A DNA stretch of 64,000 nucleotides from Peribacillus muralis (GTDB taxonomy: Bacteria > Bacillota > Bacilli > Bacillales > DSM-1321), in NCBI RefSeq assembly GCF_001645685.2, contig NZ_CP017080.1:3277051-3341050 (forward strand), given 5' to 3'. Position 1 is the stretch's first letter. Each line of letters opens with the position of its first letter. Below, one piece after another: positions 1 through 10,442 of the stretch. The notes under the pieces are model-generated. The model saw nothing but the letters and a program-made list of their open reading frames with translations. It was not told the DNA's origin and made no database searches. Made by a program: the position numbers and the translations under genes.

Positions 1-56
1 GTGTCAACATCGGTTTTCCCCATTTTCATCGAAATAAAAATCCCCATTCATATCGG

Positions 57-818
<762 letters not shown>

Positions 819-844
819 AGTGAATCACCTTCTTCCAGAGCTGC

Positions 845-1709
845 CTAAGAAGCTAGGGAACGTGTTTCAACCATAGGAGTAGGGACTTGTACAGAATTTT
901 TGGCCGCCAAACCAGGAGGATTCGTGAGTTCCTGCTCTTTTTCTATTTCTTGCATTCCTTCATAATGCTCTTGCTTTACATAAACCTTCGTTTTACTCGT
1001 TAAAATAGGATGTTGAGCAATGCATTCCTGCTCGTCATACATTTCAATTTGATGATCCAAGGTTACTTTAACCTTTACTTTTTGACCCGCATACCGGAAA
1101 GGAACAGAATATTTTTTACCTAAATAAGAGATAAAATAATCCCGGCTTACTTCTCGCATTTCCCAATGACTAGTCGGGAAGAGCGACTTAATTCCCCAAG
1201 ACCGAAGAAATTTTTGTTCGTGTTGTAGGCGTTGAACCGGTGTTTCATTAGTCGTTTGATTCTTCTTTTGATTGGCCGTATGATCAAGCCATATACGGAT
1301 ATCATGATTTAAAGCATACAATGTCGGTTCATGTTTTCTTTGAAAGAAATTATTCTTCACGTAAAGAACCGTTCTTTTCACTTTCCCTTTTGTTTGAGGG
1401 AGATAAGGATAACACGCTTTTGGCTTATGACGACTGTTTTCATATTGTCATAGAGGATCTGTTCCGGCAGTCCATTAAAGTAGGCAAAGGTATTCATATG
1501 GCATTTCATCAGTGTTTCTAATTTCATATCTGGTATAAAATCCACATATTTCATTCTGGAATAACTTAAAAACATGATGAATTCATGCACTTTTTGAACA
1601 TGCACCTCATACATCCCTACATCCACCCAATCCATCTGAGCCTGTTTTTCTGGTGGAGTTTCAAATCTTACAGTGGCTTGTTTTTTCGGCTGAATTCGAT
1701 AGGGTTTGG
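845..1709 (-). pseudogene. istA: istA, IS21-family transposase, 5'-truncated and deleted
   Basis: This is the C-terminal part of an IS21 DDE transposase. The upstream fragment reads RFETPPEKQAQMDWVDVG, the typical segment around the first catalytic Asp, and runs to YDNMKTV. The frame then jumps to KPKACYPYLPQTKGKV, so roughly fifteen residues that normally separate these motifs are missing near 1430. The C-terminal 178 residues (845-1381) follow in another frame. The N-terminal helix-turn-helix region is absent because homology ends at about 1709, where the IS3-type element starts. It is a clear pseudogene. Confidence 0.85.
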
Positions 1710-1781
1710 ATAGGCTACACTTAGTTGGACAGAATTTTTAGGTCAAGTAGACTACAGATAATATATTCGAGGAGAATCTAC

Positions 1782-2067
1782 ATGACCAAAAGAGAACGCA
1801 GAACATTTACGGGAAGATTTCAAACAACAGATGGTACAGCTGTACCAAAACGGGAAACCAAGAAAAGAGATTATTCGTGAGTATGACCTTACGCCTTCGT
1901 CTTTGGATAAGTGGGTGAGTCAAAGTCAGAACTCTGGTTCCTTTAAGGAAAAAGAGAATCTAACAGATGAACAAAAGGAACTGATCGAACTCCGAAAACG
2001 AAATAAACAACTTGAAATGGAAAATGACATTTTAAAGCAAGCTGCGCTGATACTAGGACGAAAGTAA
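1782..2067 (+). pseudogene. IS3-family OrfA (HTH), single-base frameshift
   Basis: OrfA is the DNA-binding subunit of an IS3-family transposase. The natural start is ATG at 1782, seven bases after GGAG, and reads MTKRERRTFT. The run GGG at 1811-1813 then throws the frame. With one G fewer, translation would continue EDFKQQMVQLYQNGKPRKE into the open frame beginning at 1831. The remaining 78 residues contain a helix-turn-helix (KEIIREYDLTPSSLDKW) and a heptad leucine-zipper tail (about residues 45-75) ending ILGRK. The same region could only be read from the internal ATG at 1831. Confidence 0.8.
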
Positions 2068-2069
2068 AT

Positions 2070-2903
2070 GTGATTCAGAATAATCAACATAAATACTCGA
2101 TATCAGCAATGTGCAAAGTCCTTCAACTACCGAGAAGCACCTATTATTATGAAGCGAAGGAAAGAGAAAAAGAGGATGACATTACATCCGATGTGATCGA
2201 CATATTTTTGGCAAGCCGTCAAAATTATGGGACACGTAAAATCAAAGTAGAATTAAAAAAGCGCGGACTCATCGCCTCGCGGCGAAGAATTGGACGTATT
2301 ATGCAAGAGCAGGGTCTTGTCTCTACTTACACCGTAGCTCAATTTAAGCCACATATGAAATCATGTAATGAATCAAAACAGAAAAATGAACTAAACCGTG
2401 CGTTTGACCAGGAGGAAGAAATGACGGTGATTGTAAGCGATTTGACGTACGTAAGAGTCAATCAACAATGGCATTACGTATGTGTATTTGTCGATCTCTT
2501 TAATCGAGAAATCGTAGGCTTCAGTACAGGCCCAAACAAAGATGCCTTCCTCGTTTATCGTGCATTTGCCTCCATCAAGGTCGACCTACGTAAAATACAG
2601 TTGTTCCATACGGATCGTGGAAATGAGTTTAAGAATAAACTGATTGACGATGCATTAGAGACTTTTCATATTCAGCGGTCTTTAAGCACGAAGGGCTGCC
2701 CCTATGATAATGCAGTAGCTGAAGCAACGTTCAAAATCATCAAAACAGAGTTTGTGAAAGGTCAACATTTTGATAGCTTAGAAGAATTAACAAGGGAATT
2801 ACATGACTATGTCCACTGGTTTAATCATATACGAATTCATGGGACACTTGGTTATGTAAGTCCGATTAATTACAAACTTGAACACCTTAAAAAAGTTGTC
2901 TAG
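2070..2903 (+). CDS. IS3-family OrfB transposase, DDE integrase core
   Basis: This is the catalytic half of an IS3-family transposase, 277 residues and full length. It has an N-terminal HTH_21-like segment (YGTRKIKVELKKRGL) followed by the rve integrase core with the DDE triad in VSDLTYVR, FHTDRGNEF and AEATFKIIKTE. The first codon given is GTG at 2070. The open frame continues further upstream through the end of orfA, so in the parent element the protein was probably made as an OrfA-OrfB fusion by programmed frameshift. It ends at the right end of the element. Confidence 0.85.
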   Translation: MIQNNQHKYSISAMCKVLQLPRSTYYYEAKEREKEDDITSDVIDIFLASRQNYGTRKIKVELKKRGLIASRRRIGRIMQEQGLVSTYTVAQFKPHMKSCNESKQKNELNRAFDQEEEMTVIVSDLTYVRVNQQWHYVCVFVDLFNREIVGFSTGPNKDAFLVYRAFASIKVDLRKIQLFHTDRGNEFKNKLIDDALETFHIQRSLSTKGCPYDNAVAEATFKIIKTEFVKGQHFDSLEELTRELHDYVHWFNHIRIHGTLGYVSPINYKLEHLKKVV

Positions 2904-3055
2904 TTTAGTGTTGACAGTCCAAAACTTCATAAACTCCCTTTCTTGAAATAGTTTATATTTGAGCATTTAAGTTCCTCAACAAATCCGATTAATAAAACAG
3001 TAGATGATTTATTAAAACAACTATAATGATAGATTTCATATAACACTAATAAACA

Positions 3056-4318
3056 CTAGCTACCGCCATCAGTTCCTCTCAACTCTACGTTTTTAAGACG
3101 TGTATTTTTGACTGACCCACTACTGTCTGTATTTCTTTCTAGAAATATTGGTCGTTCCGCTTCAATTTCCGCATTTTCCACAACTACATTATCACCCATT
3201 ATTAGTATTCCAGTATTTTGGCTATTGCTTGTTGGGGTAGTTTTTTCTATTTTTATATCAATATTCCGAAAAGTTGTGTTCCTACCAACAGCTGCTAAAG
3301 CAATATAAGCCTTACCGCGAATTGTCACGTCTTCAATTACACTGTTAACCTTTTCTCCTAAGCCTTCTCCAGAGTTAACAAATATGGCTGATAGAGCATC
3401 ATTGGTTTCTGAATATGCATATACCTTTTTTATATTTACGTTTGAGGCATGTAGTTTAATTAGACGCTTTCCAAAATTGTATCCGTATACGTCCTCAATG
3501 TGTAAATCATTTTTATTATCGTTTTTCGAAGTTATAACATAAATACCGGACGTATCCTCATTAGTTATATTATTTTTGGAGTCTATATTGTGAATATTAT
3601 TAATGCGAACACCTTTAATTTTGCCTACAGCTGAAGAGGTGACTACATTTGTAATATAGAGGCAGGTAAGATTTCCAGCATAGTCTGTAATCACTCCATT
3701 TCCCTTTTTTTGCATATCTTCAAAGGCTATATCTTGTACATTCAACCGATTGCCTTGAGTTTCTATGTACACGATAATTGTACCATCATTACTGTTGGAG
3801 TCTTTAATGTTTTTGAACTTAATGTTCTTCAGTGAAATATTTCCTAGTTCAGCATGAAAAAACATACCGTACCGTAAAAACCCGTGGTTAAAGTCAAATA
3901 CAATATTTTCAAACGATATGTTGCGACTTAATTCTAAAAGATTCTCCCCTGCTGCTAACTTAACAGAAATCACAACGTCTGATCCTCCTGAGACATGACG
4001 TGTTGTTCCAGGTGTAACGATGATTGGAGAAGTTATTAAATACTTTCCACTTGGAAAGTATAGATCACTCACATCCTCAGAATTGAAGGCTCTTTTAATA
4101 GCTTTGGTGTCATCAGAAACTCCATCTCCTTTTGCACCAAACGATTTTATATTGACACCATGACTTTCTATTTTCTCTTTATCAGTAATCCCTTTATTAG
4201 AATTTATTATCTGATTAATAACAATTAAAATCACAATAATTACCAGAGTGATGATGAGACTACGTTTTTTATTATTTTTAATCCAATGCAAAGTCAGTAA
4301 TCCCTTTTCCATTTTCAT
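3056..4318 (-). CDS. Membrane-anchored right-handed beta-helix (pectate-lyase-3-like) protein
   Basis: The 420-residue protein has a short cytoplasmic start, one hydrophobic segment at about residues 20-38 (ITLVIIVILIVI) and an extracytoplasmic body. The body opens with FGAKGDGVSDDTKAI, the hallmark of the pectate_lyase_3 / GH28-like beta-helix group, followed by many Asn- and Ile-rich rungs typical of parallel beta-helices. Proteins of this group bind, cleave or epimerise polysaccharides. Its start overlaps the stop of the upstream polymerase gene as ATGA, so it belongs to the polysaccharide operon and may act on the same polymer. The exact reaction cannot be told from sequence, and an end-of-locus decoration or structural role is equally possible. 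Confidence 0.65.
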   Translation of the reverse strand: MKMEKGLLTLHWIKNNKKRSLIITLVIIVILIVINQIINSNKGITDKEKIESHGVNIKSFGAKGDGVSDDTKAIKRAFNSEDVSDLYFPSGKYLITSPIIVTPGTTRHVSGGSDVVISVKLAAGENLLELSRNISFENIVFDFNHGFLRYGMFFHAELGNISLKNIKFKNIKDSNSNDGTIIVYIETQGNRLNVQDIAFEDMQKKGNGVITDYAGNLTCLYITNVVTSSAVGKIKGVRINNIHNIDSKNNITNEDTSGIYVITSKNDNKNDLHIEDVYGYNFGKRLIKLHASNVNIKKVYAYSETNDALSAIFVNSGEGLGEKVNSVIEDVTIRGKAYIALAAVGRNTTFRNIDIKIEKTTPTSNSQNTGILIMGDNVVVENAEIEAERPIFLERNTDSSGSVKNTRLKNVELRGTDGGS

Positions 4319-5553
4319 GTTTCTAATTTTTTCTTATTGTCAAAATTCAATCTGTGAGTGATCCCTAGAATTAGGCAAAAGATACAAAAAAAAGTAAACC
4401 ATCCTTGTATGATCGGTTCGACGAAAAACGTTATAAAACTTGTTGTATATAGTGCAATAAATATTCCTTTTATGATAACGGGATGCTTCGCTTTCACAAA
4501 TCTTAATAAAGAAATTAAAGATAAAAGAGTGAAAATACATAATAATAGGAAAGGGACAATTCCTGCATCATAACCAGTGTCAAGCCACAAATTATGAGCG
4601 TAATTTAACTGGATTTCAGTTTGTCGTCCTCCTAACGGGTTATCCAGAATCCCTATGAATACTTTTTTCCATGTTATAATTCTGGGATCTTCGGATAATT
4701 CCATATCTTGAAAACGAGCATGTAATAGTGTGCCTTCCCAAGCATATCTAATACTTAAAAAATTACTATCAAAAAGAACTTTAGTAATAATAGTTAAAGT
4801 TAACAAAAGAACAAAATTGATTATCTTTCTGGCACTTACTTTCATTGAAAATAGGAATACCGTTATAAAACAAGCCACTATTATAATAAGGCCCGTCCTG
4901 TTCCCTAATTGAGTAACTGAATAAGCACTAGCTCCGAAACAAAGGATAATTAAAATCTTCATCTTAGAATATGCATTATTTTTAAAAGTTAGAAATATCA
5001 CAGGTAGCAATGCTAATCCAAACGATAAGCTCGTATTTAGCCCTGTAGCTGTTATAGTATTCCCCCCCCAAATACTTATAACTATCCTACCGCCTAATGC
5101 AGAACTAGCGTTTTCCATGCTCCCAAATGTTTGTATTGTTTGTATTAAGCTAGAAAAACCAAAAAAAGTAAAAGATGCAACAATCAAAAAAATCCACCTG
5201 TTGGTTTTTTTGTATTTGTGGTCACCCTCTACAAGCTTATACCCTAAAATAAATAAAGTGATAGGGTAAATTAAATACATAAGAACTAATCCTTTTGTAG
5301 CGAATCCGTAATTATAAACAATGATTGAATATAATATAGAGAATGAAACCAAAAAAAGAGTGATTAACCAAAAACCTTTTCCAAATCTACTTTTCATTAG
5401 GTATATAAAAGTATATGGAAAAAAAGCTAAAGGAAGATAAACTCCTAAATTTAAAAGATTTGTACAGTAAGCAAATATAATAAACATCCACAATATATTT
5501 TTAAAATTCACTTGTATACAACGATTATTTTCTAGTGTTAATGCATATTCCAT
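4315..5553 (-). CDS. Wzy-type polysaccharide polymerase / O-antigen ligase family
   Basis: This is a 412-residue integral membrane protein with about ten to twelve hydrophobic segments. It carries features of the O-antigen ligase/polymerase superfamily: LGNRTGLIII in a mid-protein helix and, after a long outside loop, NYAHNLWLDTGYDAGIVP, which matches the AHN motif region of these enzymes. It probably joins undecaprenyl-PP-linked repeat units on the outer face of the membrane. It is the only candidate polymerase in the locus, partner to the Wzx flippase at 8258-9613. It overlaps the next gene by four bases (ATGA). Sequences in this family diverge fast, so the substrate is unknown. Confidence 0.75.
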   Translation of the reverse strand: MEYALTLENNRCIQVNFKNILWMFIIFAYCTNLLNLGVYLPLAFFPYTFIYLMKSRFGKGFWLITLFLVSFSILYSIIVYNYGFATKGLVLMYLIYPITLFILGYKLVEGDHKYKKTNRWIFLIVASFTFFGFSSLIQTIQTFGSMENASSALGGRIVISIWGGNTITATGLNTSLSFGLALLPVIFLTFKNNAYSKMKILIILCFGASAYSVTQLGNRTGLIIIVACFITVFLFSMKVSARKIINFVLLLTLTIITKVLFDSNFLSIRYAWEGTLLHARFQDMELSEDPRIITWKKVFIGILDNPLGGRQTEIQLNYAHNLWLDTGYDAGIVPFLLLCIFTLLSLISLLRFVKAKHPVIIKGIFIALYTTSFITFFVEPIIQGWFTFFCIFCLILGITHRLNFDNKKKLET

Positions 5554-5752
5554 TGCATTTCCCCATCCCTGTTAATGTTCACTTCTAATCTACCCCATAT
5601 CTAGGAGCCTAAAAAGCGTATGTAAGACCCCAAAAATCGGAATTCAAGAGAGGTGGAAAAGATTCTTCCACTCTATGGAAGTACCTTTGAAGCGCAATGA
5701 TGTTACCAACCTACAATAATTTTGCACTTATATCTAAAAAAGGTGCCTGAAA

Positions 5753-6949
5753 CTATATAATTTTCTTTTTTTTGTTTTTAGTCCTTTTGAAAATGAGTTT
5801 TCTTTTAAAATATTGTAAAATTTCATAACTTAATAAATGTAATAAACTTTTATTAGAAATTGCCCTCACATCATATCTTACTTCTGATATTTTGAGATTA
5901 TTACTCTGAATAGCTGTTATATTTGTTTCTTCACTGTATGTATCATAAAGGTAAATCCCCTCACCCTTTAAATTATATTGTACATTAAGTTCATGAGGTC
6001 TTAGTTGAATTGGGAATTTTTTGATTACCTTATAATTACATACTTTTGCAGTTAACCAAAATTGCTTTTTATGAATATTATTTTTATCACCATAAAGATC
6101 CACACATAATTCTTCATCACTAAGATTTAAAACACTACCTAAATCCTCCTGCTCAAAAAAAACATCATACTTCAATGTATCTTTTTTAAAATCCGGAAGG
6201 TTATAGGTTTCTTTATTAAAAGAGAGCAAGGGAACCTGAAAACCAGTATTTGAAATGCTATTATGGGTACCTGGATCAGTAAAATTAGTAGTAAGTGCTA
6301 CATATGGATAAACAAAATAACGATTTGTCTTTACGATATAACGAATATAATATTTTAACCAAGAAGATTTTGGCCAATTAACAACGCTATTGGGTAAATC
6401 TATATCTTCACTAAATTCATGATTATTTTCTATATACCATTCATAAAACTGAGACCACATTCTCTTAGTCCAAACTTGTCCCCATGATTGTGCGTACTGT
6501 AAAAAGTAAGCATCGTACCCATTATTCTGTGGAACAAATGGTCTGTGAATTCCTACATTCCATAAATGAGTATAAAGAGAAATACCAGCAATTTGATCAC
6601 ATGAATCATATTTTTCAATTGATTGATAAACATAGGGGATAAAATTCTTTGATATAAATAAATCGTCCTCTAACATTACCACAGCATCATAATTACTTGT
6701 TAAATTCCCACAATACAAAACGTGATTTCTTAAACCAAGACGATTAGGATGTTGAATAACCTCTTTTTCACCAAAAGGCCATTTAAAATCACGTGCATAC
6801 GATGCAACTTCGTCGCTACCGCTATTGTCTATACTAATTATTAGAGTTATCTTTTTTCCGTAGTATTCCGCTTGTGTTATTGACTTTAACAATCTAGATA
6901 ATGAATTAACACGATTGAATGCTACAACAACTATAGCTATATTTTTCAT
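5753..6949 (-). CDS. Family 2-like glycosyltransferase
   Basis: The 398-residue cytoplasmic protein begins with a GT-A fold (IAIVVVAFNRVNSLSRLLKS) and carries an acidic metal and nucleotide-sugar site, VVMLEDDLFISKNF, at about residues 90-105. These are typical of GT2-type transferases, with some resemblance to GT13-like enzymes in the EDD segment. The C-terminal third is lysine-rich and ends KRTKNKKKK. It should add one sugar to the repeat unit on the inner membrane face. Its start overlaps the stop of the preceding acetyltransferase by four bases (ATGA), so the two are co-translated. Donor and acceptor are unknown. Confidence 0.75.
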   Translation of the reverse strand: MKNIAIVVVAFNRVNSLSRLLKSITQAEYYGKKITLIISIDNSGSDEVASYARDFKWPFGEKEVIQHPNRLGLRNHVLYCGNLTSNYDAVVMLEDDLFISKNFIPYVYQSIEKYDSCDQIAGISLYTHLWNVGIHRPFVPQNNGYDAYFLQYAQSWGQVWTKRMWSQFYEWYIENNHEFSEDIDLPNSVVNWPKSSWLKYYIRYIVKTNRYFVYPYVALTTNFTDPGTHNSISNTGFQVPLLSFNKETYNLPDFKKDTLKYDVFFEQEDLGSVLNLSDEELCVDLYGDKNNIHKKQFWLTAKVCNYKVIKKFPIQLRPHELNVQYNLKGEGIYLYDTYSEETNITAIQSNNLKISEVRYDVRAISNKSLLHLLSYEILQYFKRKLIFKRTKNKKKKII

Positions 6950-7644
6950 GTATGCCCATCTCCGTATTCTAGTGAGTGTAAAGCCATGAATTTTTTTATA
7001 TCTGAAAATAAAAAGGCATTTTCGCTAATCCATTCTGTTTCACGTTCCCACCATTTAAAACTTAAAAGAAACGCTTTTTCTTCTTCTGTAAATCTAGTTC
7101 CAATTCTCCTTGCTGGTACTCCACCATAAATATTATATGGTTCCAAATCATTAGCAACTACTGCCCCTGTAGCAATGATAGCTCCATCACCAATATTAAC
7201 TCCTCCAATTATCTTGACATCGGCTCCTATCCACACATCATTTCCAATAGTAACAGCATACATATCATTAATATCTGAATACTTAAACTCATTAAATTTT
7301 GTATCTGTAACATAACTAAATCCCGATTGTTTTAACGTAGAAAAAAAGGCTGGATGTGTAGATACGAATGTATTTGTAGGGTGACCCCCAGTTATTAATT
7401 TTACATTCTCAGCTATAGAACAATATCTTCCAATTAGAGAGTTTGTTAATTTCGAATCTTTTCCAATATAAGTACCATACCCTAGTTTACTATTAGAAAA
7501 GGAAACATTATTATGAATAACATTTCTTCCTTCTAGTACAGTGTTAAAATTCACGTCGCATCTTTCTTTTATAATAGATTTAGTTTTAATAGATAGATAC
7601 CTCGACAAAAAAAACTTAATAACCCTTTTAGCTGTAGACTTCAA
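6946..7644 (-). CDS. CatB-like hexapeptide-repeat O-acetyltransferase
   Basis: The 232-residue protein is built of hexapeptide repeats forming a left-handed beta-helix (for example LTNSLIGRYCSIAENVKLI and VWIGADVKIIGGVNIGDGA), ended by GVPARRIG as in xenobiotic/serine acetyltransferase relatives. His in ITGGHPT is the likely catalytic base. It probably O-acetylates a sugar of the polysaccharide. The start is TTG at 7644, preceded by AGGTGA. Upstream is a 0.6-kb gap without genes, so it heads the group cat-GT2-wzy-beta-helix protein. Confidence 0.75.
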   Translation of the reverse strand: MKSTAKRVIKFFLSRYLSIKTKSIIKERCDVNFNTVLEGRNVIHNNVSFSNSKLGYGTYIGKDSKLTNSLIGRYCSIAENVKLITGGHPTNTFVSTHPAFFSTLKQSGFSYVTDTKFNEFKYSDINDMYAVTIGNDVWIGADVKIIGGVNIGDGAIIATGAVVANDLEPYNIYGGVPARRIGTRFTEEEKAFLLSFKWWERETEWISENAFLFSDIKKFMALHSLEYGDGHT

Positions 7645-8257
7645 TTTATTTCACCTATCTTCATAAATTTTTTTTAAGTAATATGGTGGTAAATCACTCC
7701 TACTCATCAAAGATAAAAATTTTATTTTTAGAGAAAATAAGTAATTGCTGTGTTCCTTTCCTATTGAACTTTGCATAGATTTAAAATAACAATAACAATG
7801 CTCCTAATCTCATAAAAATAGGCTGATATATTTGTCGTTTTTATACACATGTTTTTCTCAATCTAACTCTCTCGAATAAGAGTGAACACTTTTTCAAAAA
7901 AATTTAGTAGCCGTTGGTATTTCTTTTCATAGCTCAGAATTACTGAGGCTCCATGTATACTAATAATATGAATAATCATTTTTTACTTCACTAGATTGTT
8001 TCACTATTGAATTATTTCCTTAGTTTTGACCATTGCACAAAAGTAACCACTACACATGTAAGACTTTATTTATCATTCTTTTTAATAATTTTTAATGACT
8101 TCAACATACTGGAGGTTATAATTCTTCATAGCAGGACATTCTAACACTTTATACTTCATTGTATTGCATTTAGTAAACAACCGTTCCCTGCCCCAAAGGT
8201 TCTAAATATCCCTTTAAATAATATAGCTTAGATTAAATTACTGAATCTAATTAACAT
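7645..8257. other. Gene-free AT-rich gap of about 0.6 kb inside the polysaccharide locus
   Basis: No open frame above about 60 codons and no recognisable RNA was seen on either strand. The stretch is strongly AT-rich and separates the wzx gene from the acetyltransferase-GT2-wzy group. It presumably holds a promoter for the downstream genes, but I could not single one out with confidence. It may also be what is left of deleted or decayed genes. Confidence 0.4.
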
Positions 8258-9613
8258 TTAAAGTTTTCTTATCATTCTAATACTTTCTATAAGGTTTGGT
8301 ATTGAAAATGCCTTTAGTATCATATAAGTAGAAATCTTAGTTTTAGAAAAGAAATATAATACAAATACATTAGCAAATATTTGTGCAGCCAAGGTAGCAA
8401 TAGCTGCTCCATACGCACCCATTTGGGGTATTAAGAAATAATTTAATATGACGTTTAATATTAAACCTACAAGAGTATAAATTAATGTGTATTTTTGTAA
8501 GCCTTCAGATATTAACCATACCGACCTCGCCGATCCAAGCAAAGCAAATGTTCCTGCAAAGACACTGATAGACAAAATACTGGCCGCTTCTATATATTCT
8601 ACTCCATACAATACTCTTACTATTATTTTTGACAAAATTAATATTGCTATCCCAAATCCAATTCCAGTCCATGCGATAATGGTGTACAAAATTTGCATAG
8701 AGTTAAGGTAGTTTTCTTCATTGTTAATTTTATTATTCATAATTATAGGTTTAAACGAGGTTATAATGGCCATTGGTACAAAATACCACATTTCGGAAAT
8801 TTGCACTGCTGCAGAGTAGATACCAACTTCTGTCTTTGTTGGCATCATTGTTCCAAGCATAACCTGGTCTATTCTCATATAAAGTGTAATCATAAGACCT
8901 GAGAGTATAAGATACCAACTCTGCGTTAAAATTCCTTTTGCATAGGAAAAACTAAATGTCCAGAGTGATTTATCCTCTCTTACTTTAAAATAGGCTATCA
9001 AAAGGGCGACACTAATTAAAAACGCATCAAGAGTATATATAAGCGCAAATTGTAGGAGAGTTCCTTCTTTAACAACTAAGAGAATTTTCAAAACAGCCAT
9101 AATGACATAAACAGACATGCGAATGATAGAAGAAATTTTAGCTTTTTGATTAGCCTGTATCCAGTACTCGATTACTTCAACTGATTTAACACTTATCGTA
9201 AACGACATAACTAGAACTAACAAATGCAGGTTTTTGTCCTCAGGTTCAATGATTCTTATTATCCCAGTAGCCATTATTGTTAAAACAATTCCACCAATTA
9301 CTCTAAGTAGTAAGCTTGTAAATAAAATGACCCCTTCATTTACCCTCTTATCGATGATAGACTTAACAGTCAACGTTTCCAGTCCTAGAGTAGAAATAGC
9401 AGTAAACAAAGAAACAAATGCCAAGGTGTAGTTAAATTGACCATATTGCTCGGGTCCAAAATAGCGAGCAATAAGGGCAGTAACAAACACGCCTATAACC
9501 AACGTAAACAGCTTATCACTTACTATCCAGCCGGAATTTTTGATTATTCTAGTAGCAACTACATTTTTTGAAATAAGCATTTTAAAAGTTTTATTACTAT
9601 TATTCATAGTCAA
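8258..9613 (-). CDS. Wzx-type polysaccharide repeat-unit flippase
   Basis: This is a 451-residue protein of about twelve to fourteen transmembrane helices in the MATE/MVF-like polysaccharide transporter family. Typical pieces are the N-terminal SGWIVSDKLFTLVIGVFVT followed by RYFGPEQYGQFNY, and the mid-protein YSAAVQISEMWYFVP. It should flip the undecaprenyl-PP-linked repeat unit to the outer face for the Wzy polymerase. The given start is TTG at 9613, about seven bases after AAGGA. ATG at 9607 is the alternative. The gene stands alone between two gene-free gaps of 0.6 and 0.8 kb, unlike the tightly packed genes on either side. Confidence 0.85.
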   Translation of the reverse strand: MTMNNSNKTFKMLISKNVVATRIIKNSGWIVSDKLFTLVIGVFVTALIARYFGPEQYGQFNYTLAFVSLFTAISTLGLETLTVKSIIDKRVNEGVILFTSLLLRVIGGIVLTIMATGIIRIIEPEDKNLHLLVLVMSFTISVKSVEVIEYWIQANQKAKISSIIRMSVYVIMAVLKILLVVKEGTLLQFALIYTLDAFLISVALLIAYFKVREDKSLWTFSFSYAKGILTQSWYLILSGLMITLYMRIDQVMLGTMMPTKTEVGIYSAAVQISEMWYFVPMAIITSFKPIIMNNKINNEENYLNSMQILYTIIAWTGIGFGIAILILSKIIVRVLYGVEYIEAASILSISVFAGTFALLGSARSVWLISEGLQKYTLIYTLVGLILNVILNYFLIPQMGAYGAAIATLAAQIFANVFVLYFFSKTKISTYMILKAFSIPNLIESIRMIRKL

Positions 9614-10442
9614 ATTATTTCCTTCTCGCTTATTATATATTTTGACCAGCTCTATTTTTTATATTTTAATTCGCCAAATATTTTAGAAAACAAAAAAATG
9701 CTCCTAGTTATATTACGGACGAATAAAAAAAGGAAACCTAAATTCAAACACTATTACTTGTATAATAAAAATATGAAATTTTGTTAGAATTATATATACT
9801 CAATCCATATTAAATCAATGGTTACTCCGTTTTTTAAAATATAGATTAATTTATGATTCCAGTACAAAAAGTATTAAATGTCAAATTCTGACCTACAAAC
9901 CCAATCTACCTTAAACTGGATGTAGTTATTAGTGGAAACAAAAGAATATCCTAAAAGTGTGAAAGACTATAATAAAATAACAAAAAAAAAATCTTTTTTT
10001 AAAAATTTAAAAACATTACTAAACTTTTCACAGAAAAATTTCAAGAAGATATAGGCGACCAAAAATGTAAAACTCTATTCGATGGATTTTTCACTAAAAG
10101 AACAGAAAACCAATCCATAAGTGTCAACACCAAAACTTTTCTTGATTAAGACACAACTTTTATTAAACAATCCGCTTGATAATAAAGAGATTATCATCGT
10201 GAGCAAATCATGTGTGAATTTCGCAAGTATGTTTGGTGAAGACTAACTTAAATGGAATAATTATCTTAGAGTTGATATATCTTTATATAATTATATTACT
10301 AATAGATTACATAACCACTACAAACCCGAAAAAAATGTATTTTATTGGTTTATTTGCTATAAGTTAGAATACTAATTTAAAACTACCGCTGCCTATCTAA
10401 GTTATTAGGTTATAACAGCTATTTTTTAAAAAAAAGATATTG
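9614..10442. other. Gene-free, very AT-rich gap of about 0.8 kb
   Basis: No gene could be supported on either strand. A short plus-strand open stretch near 10288-10373 would read NYITNRLHNHYKPEK and so on, but it has no start, no ribosome binding site and no recognised relatives. Poly-A runs, for example near 9987-9996, and many stops in every frame suggest decayed coding DNA or an AT-rich regulatory stretch before wzx. Confidence 0.4.

Larger units (their letters stand above)
1725..2922 (+). mobile_element. IS3-family insertion sequence next to the IS21 remnant
   Basis: The element has two genes in IS3 arrangement, orfA then orfB in another frame, on the plus strand. Its left boundary falls where istA homology stops. 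Short end matches (TTGGACAG on the left; the complement of the right end begins TTGGACTG) suggest limits of about 1725 and 2922, but the inverted repeats are weak and no clear target duplication was seen. Boundaries are therefore approximate. OrfA carries a one-base frameshift, so the copy may be inactive unless complemented. Confidence 0.7.

Noticed and set aside
10288-10373. Short open stretch NYITNRLHNHYKPEK in the 9614-10442 gap
   Set aside because: No start, no ribosome binding site and no recognisable family. Too short to call a pseudogene.
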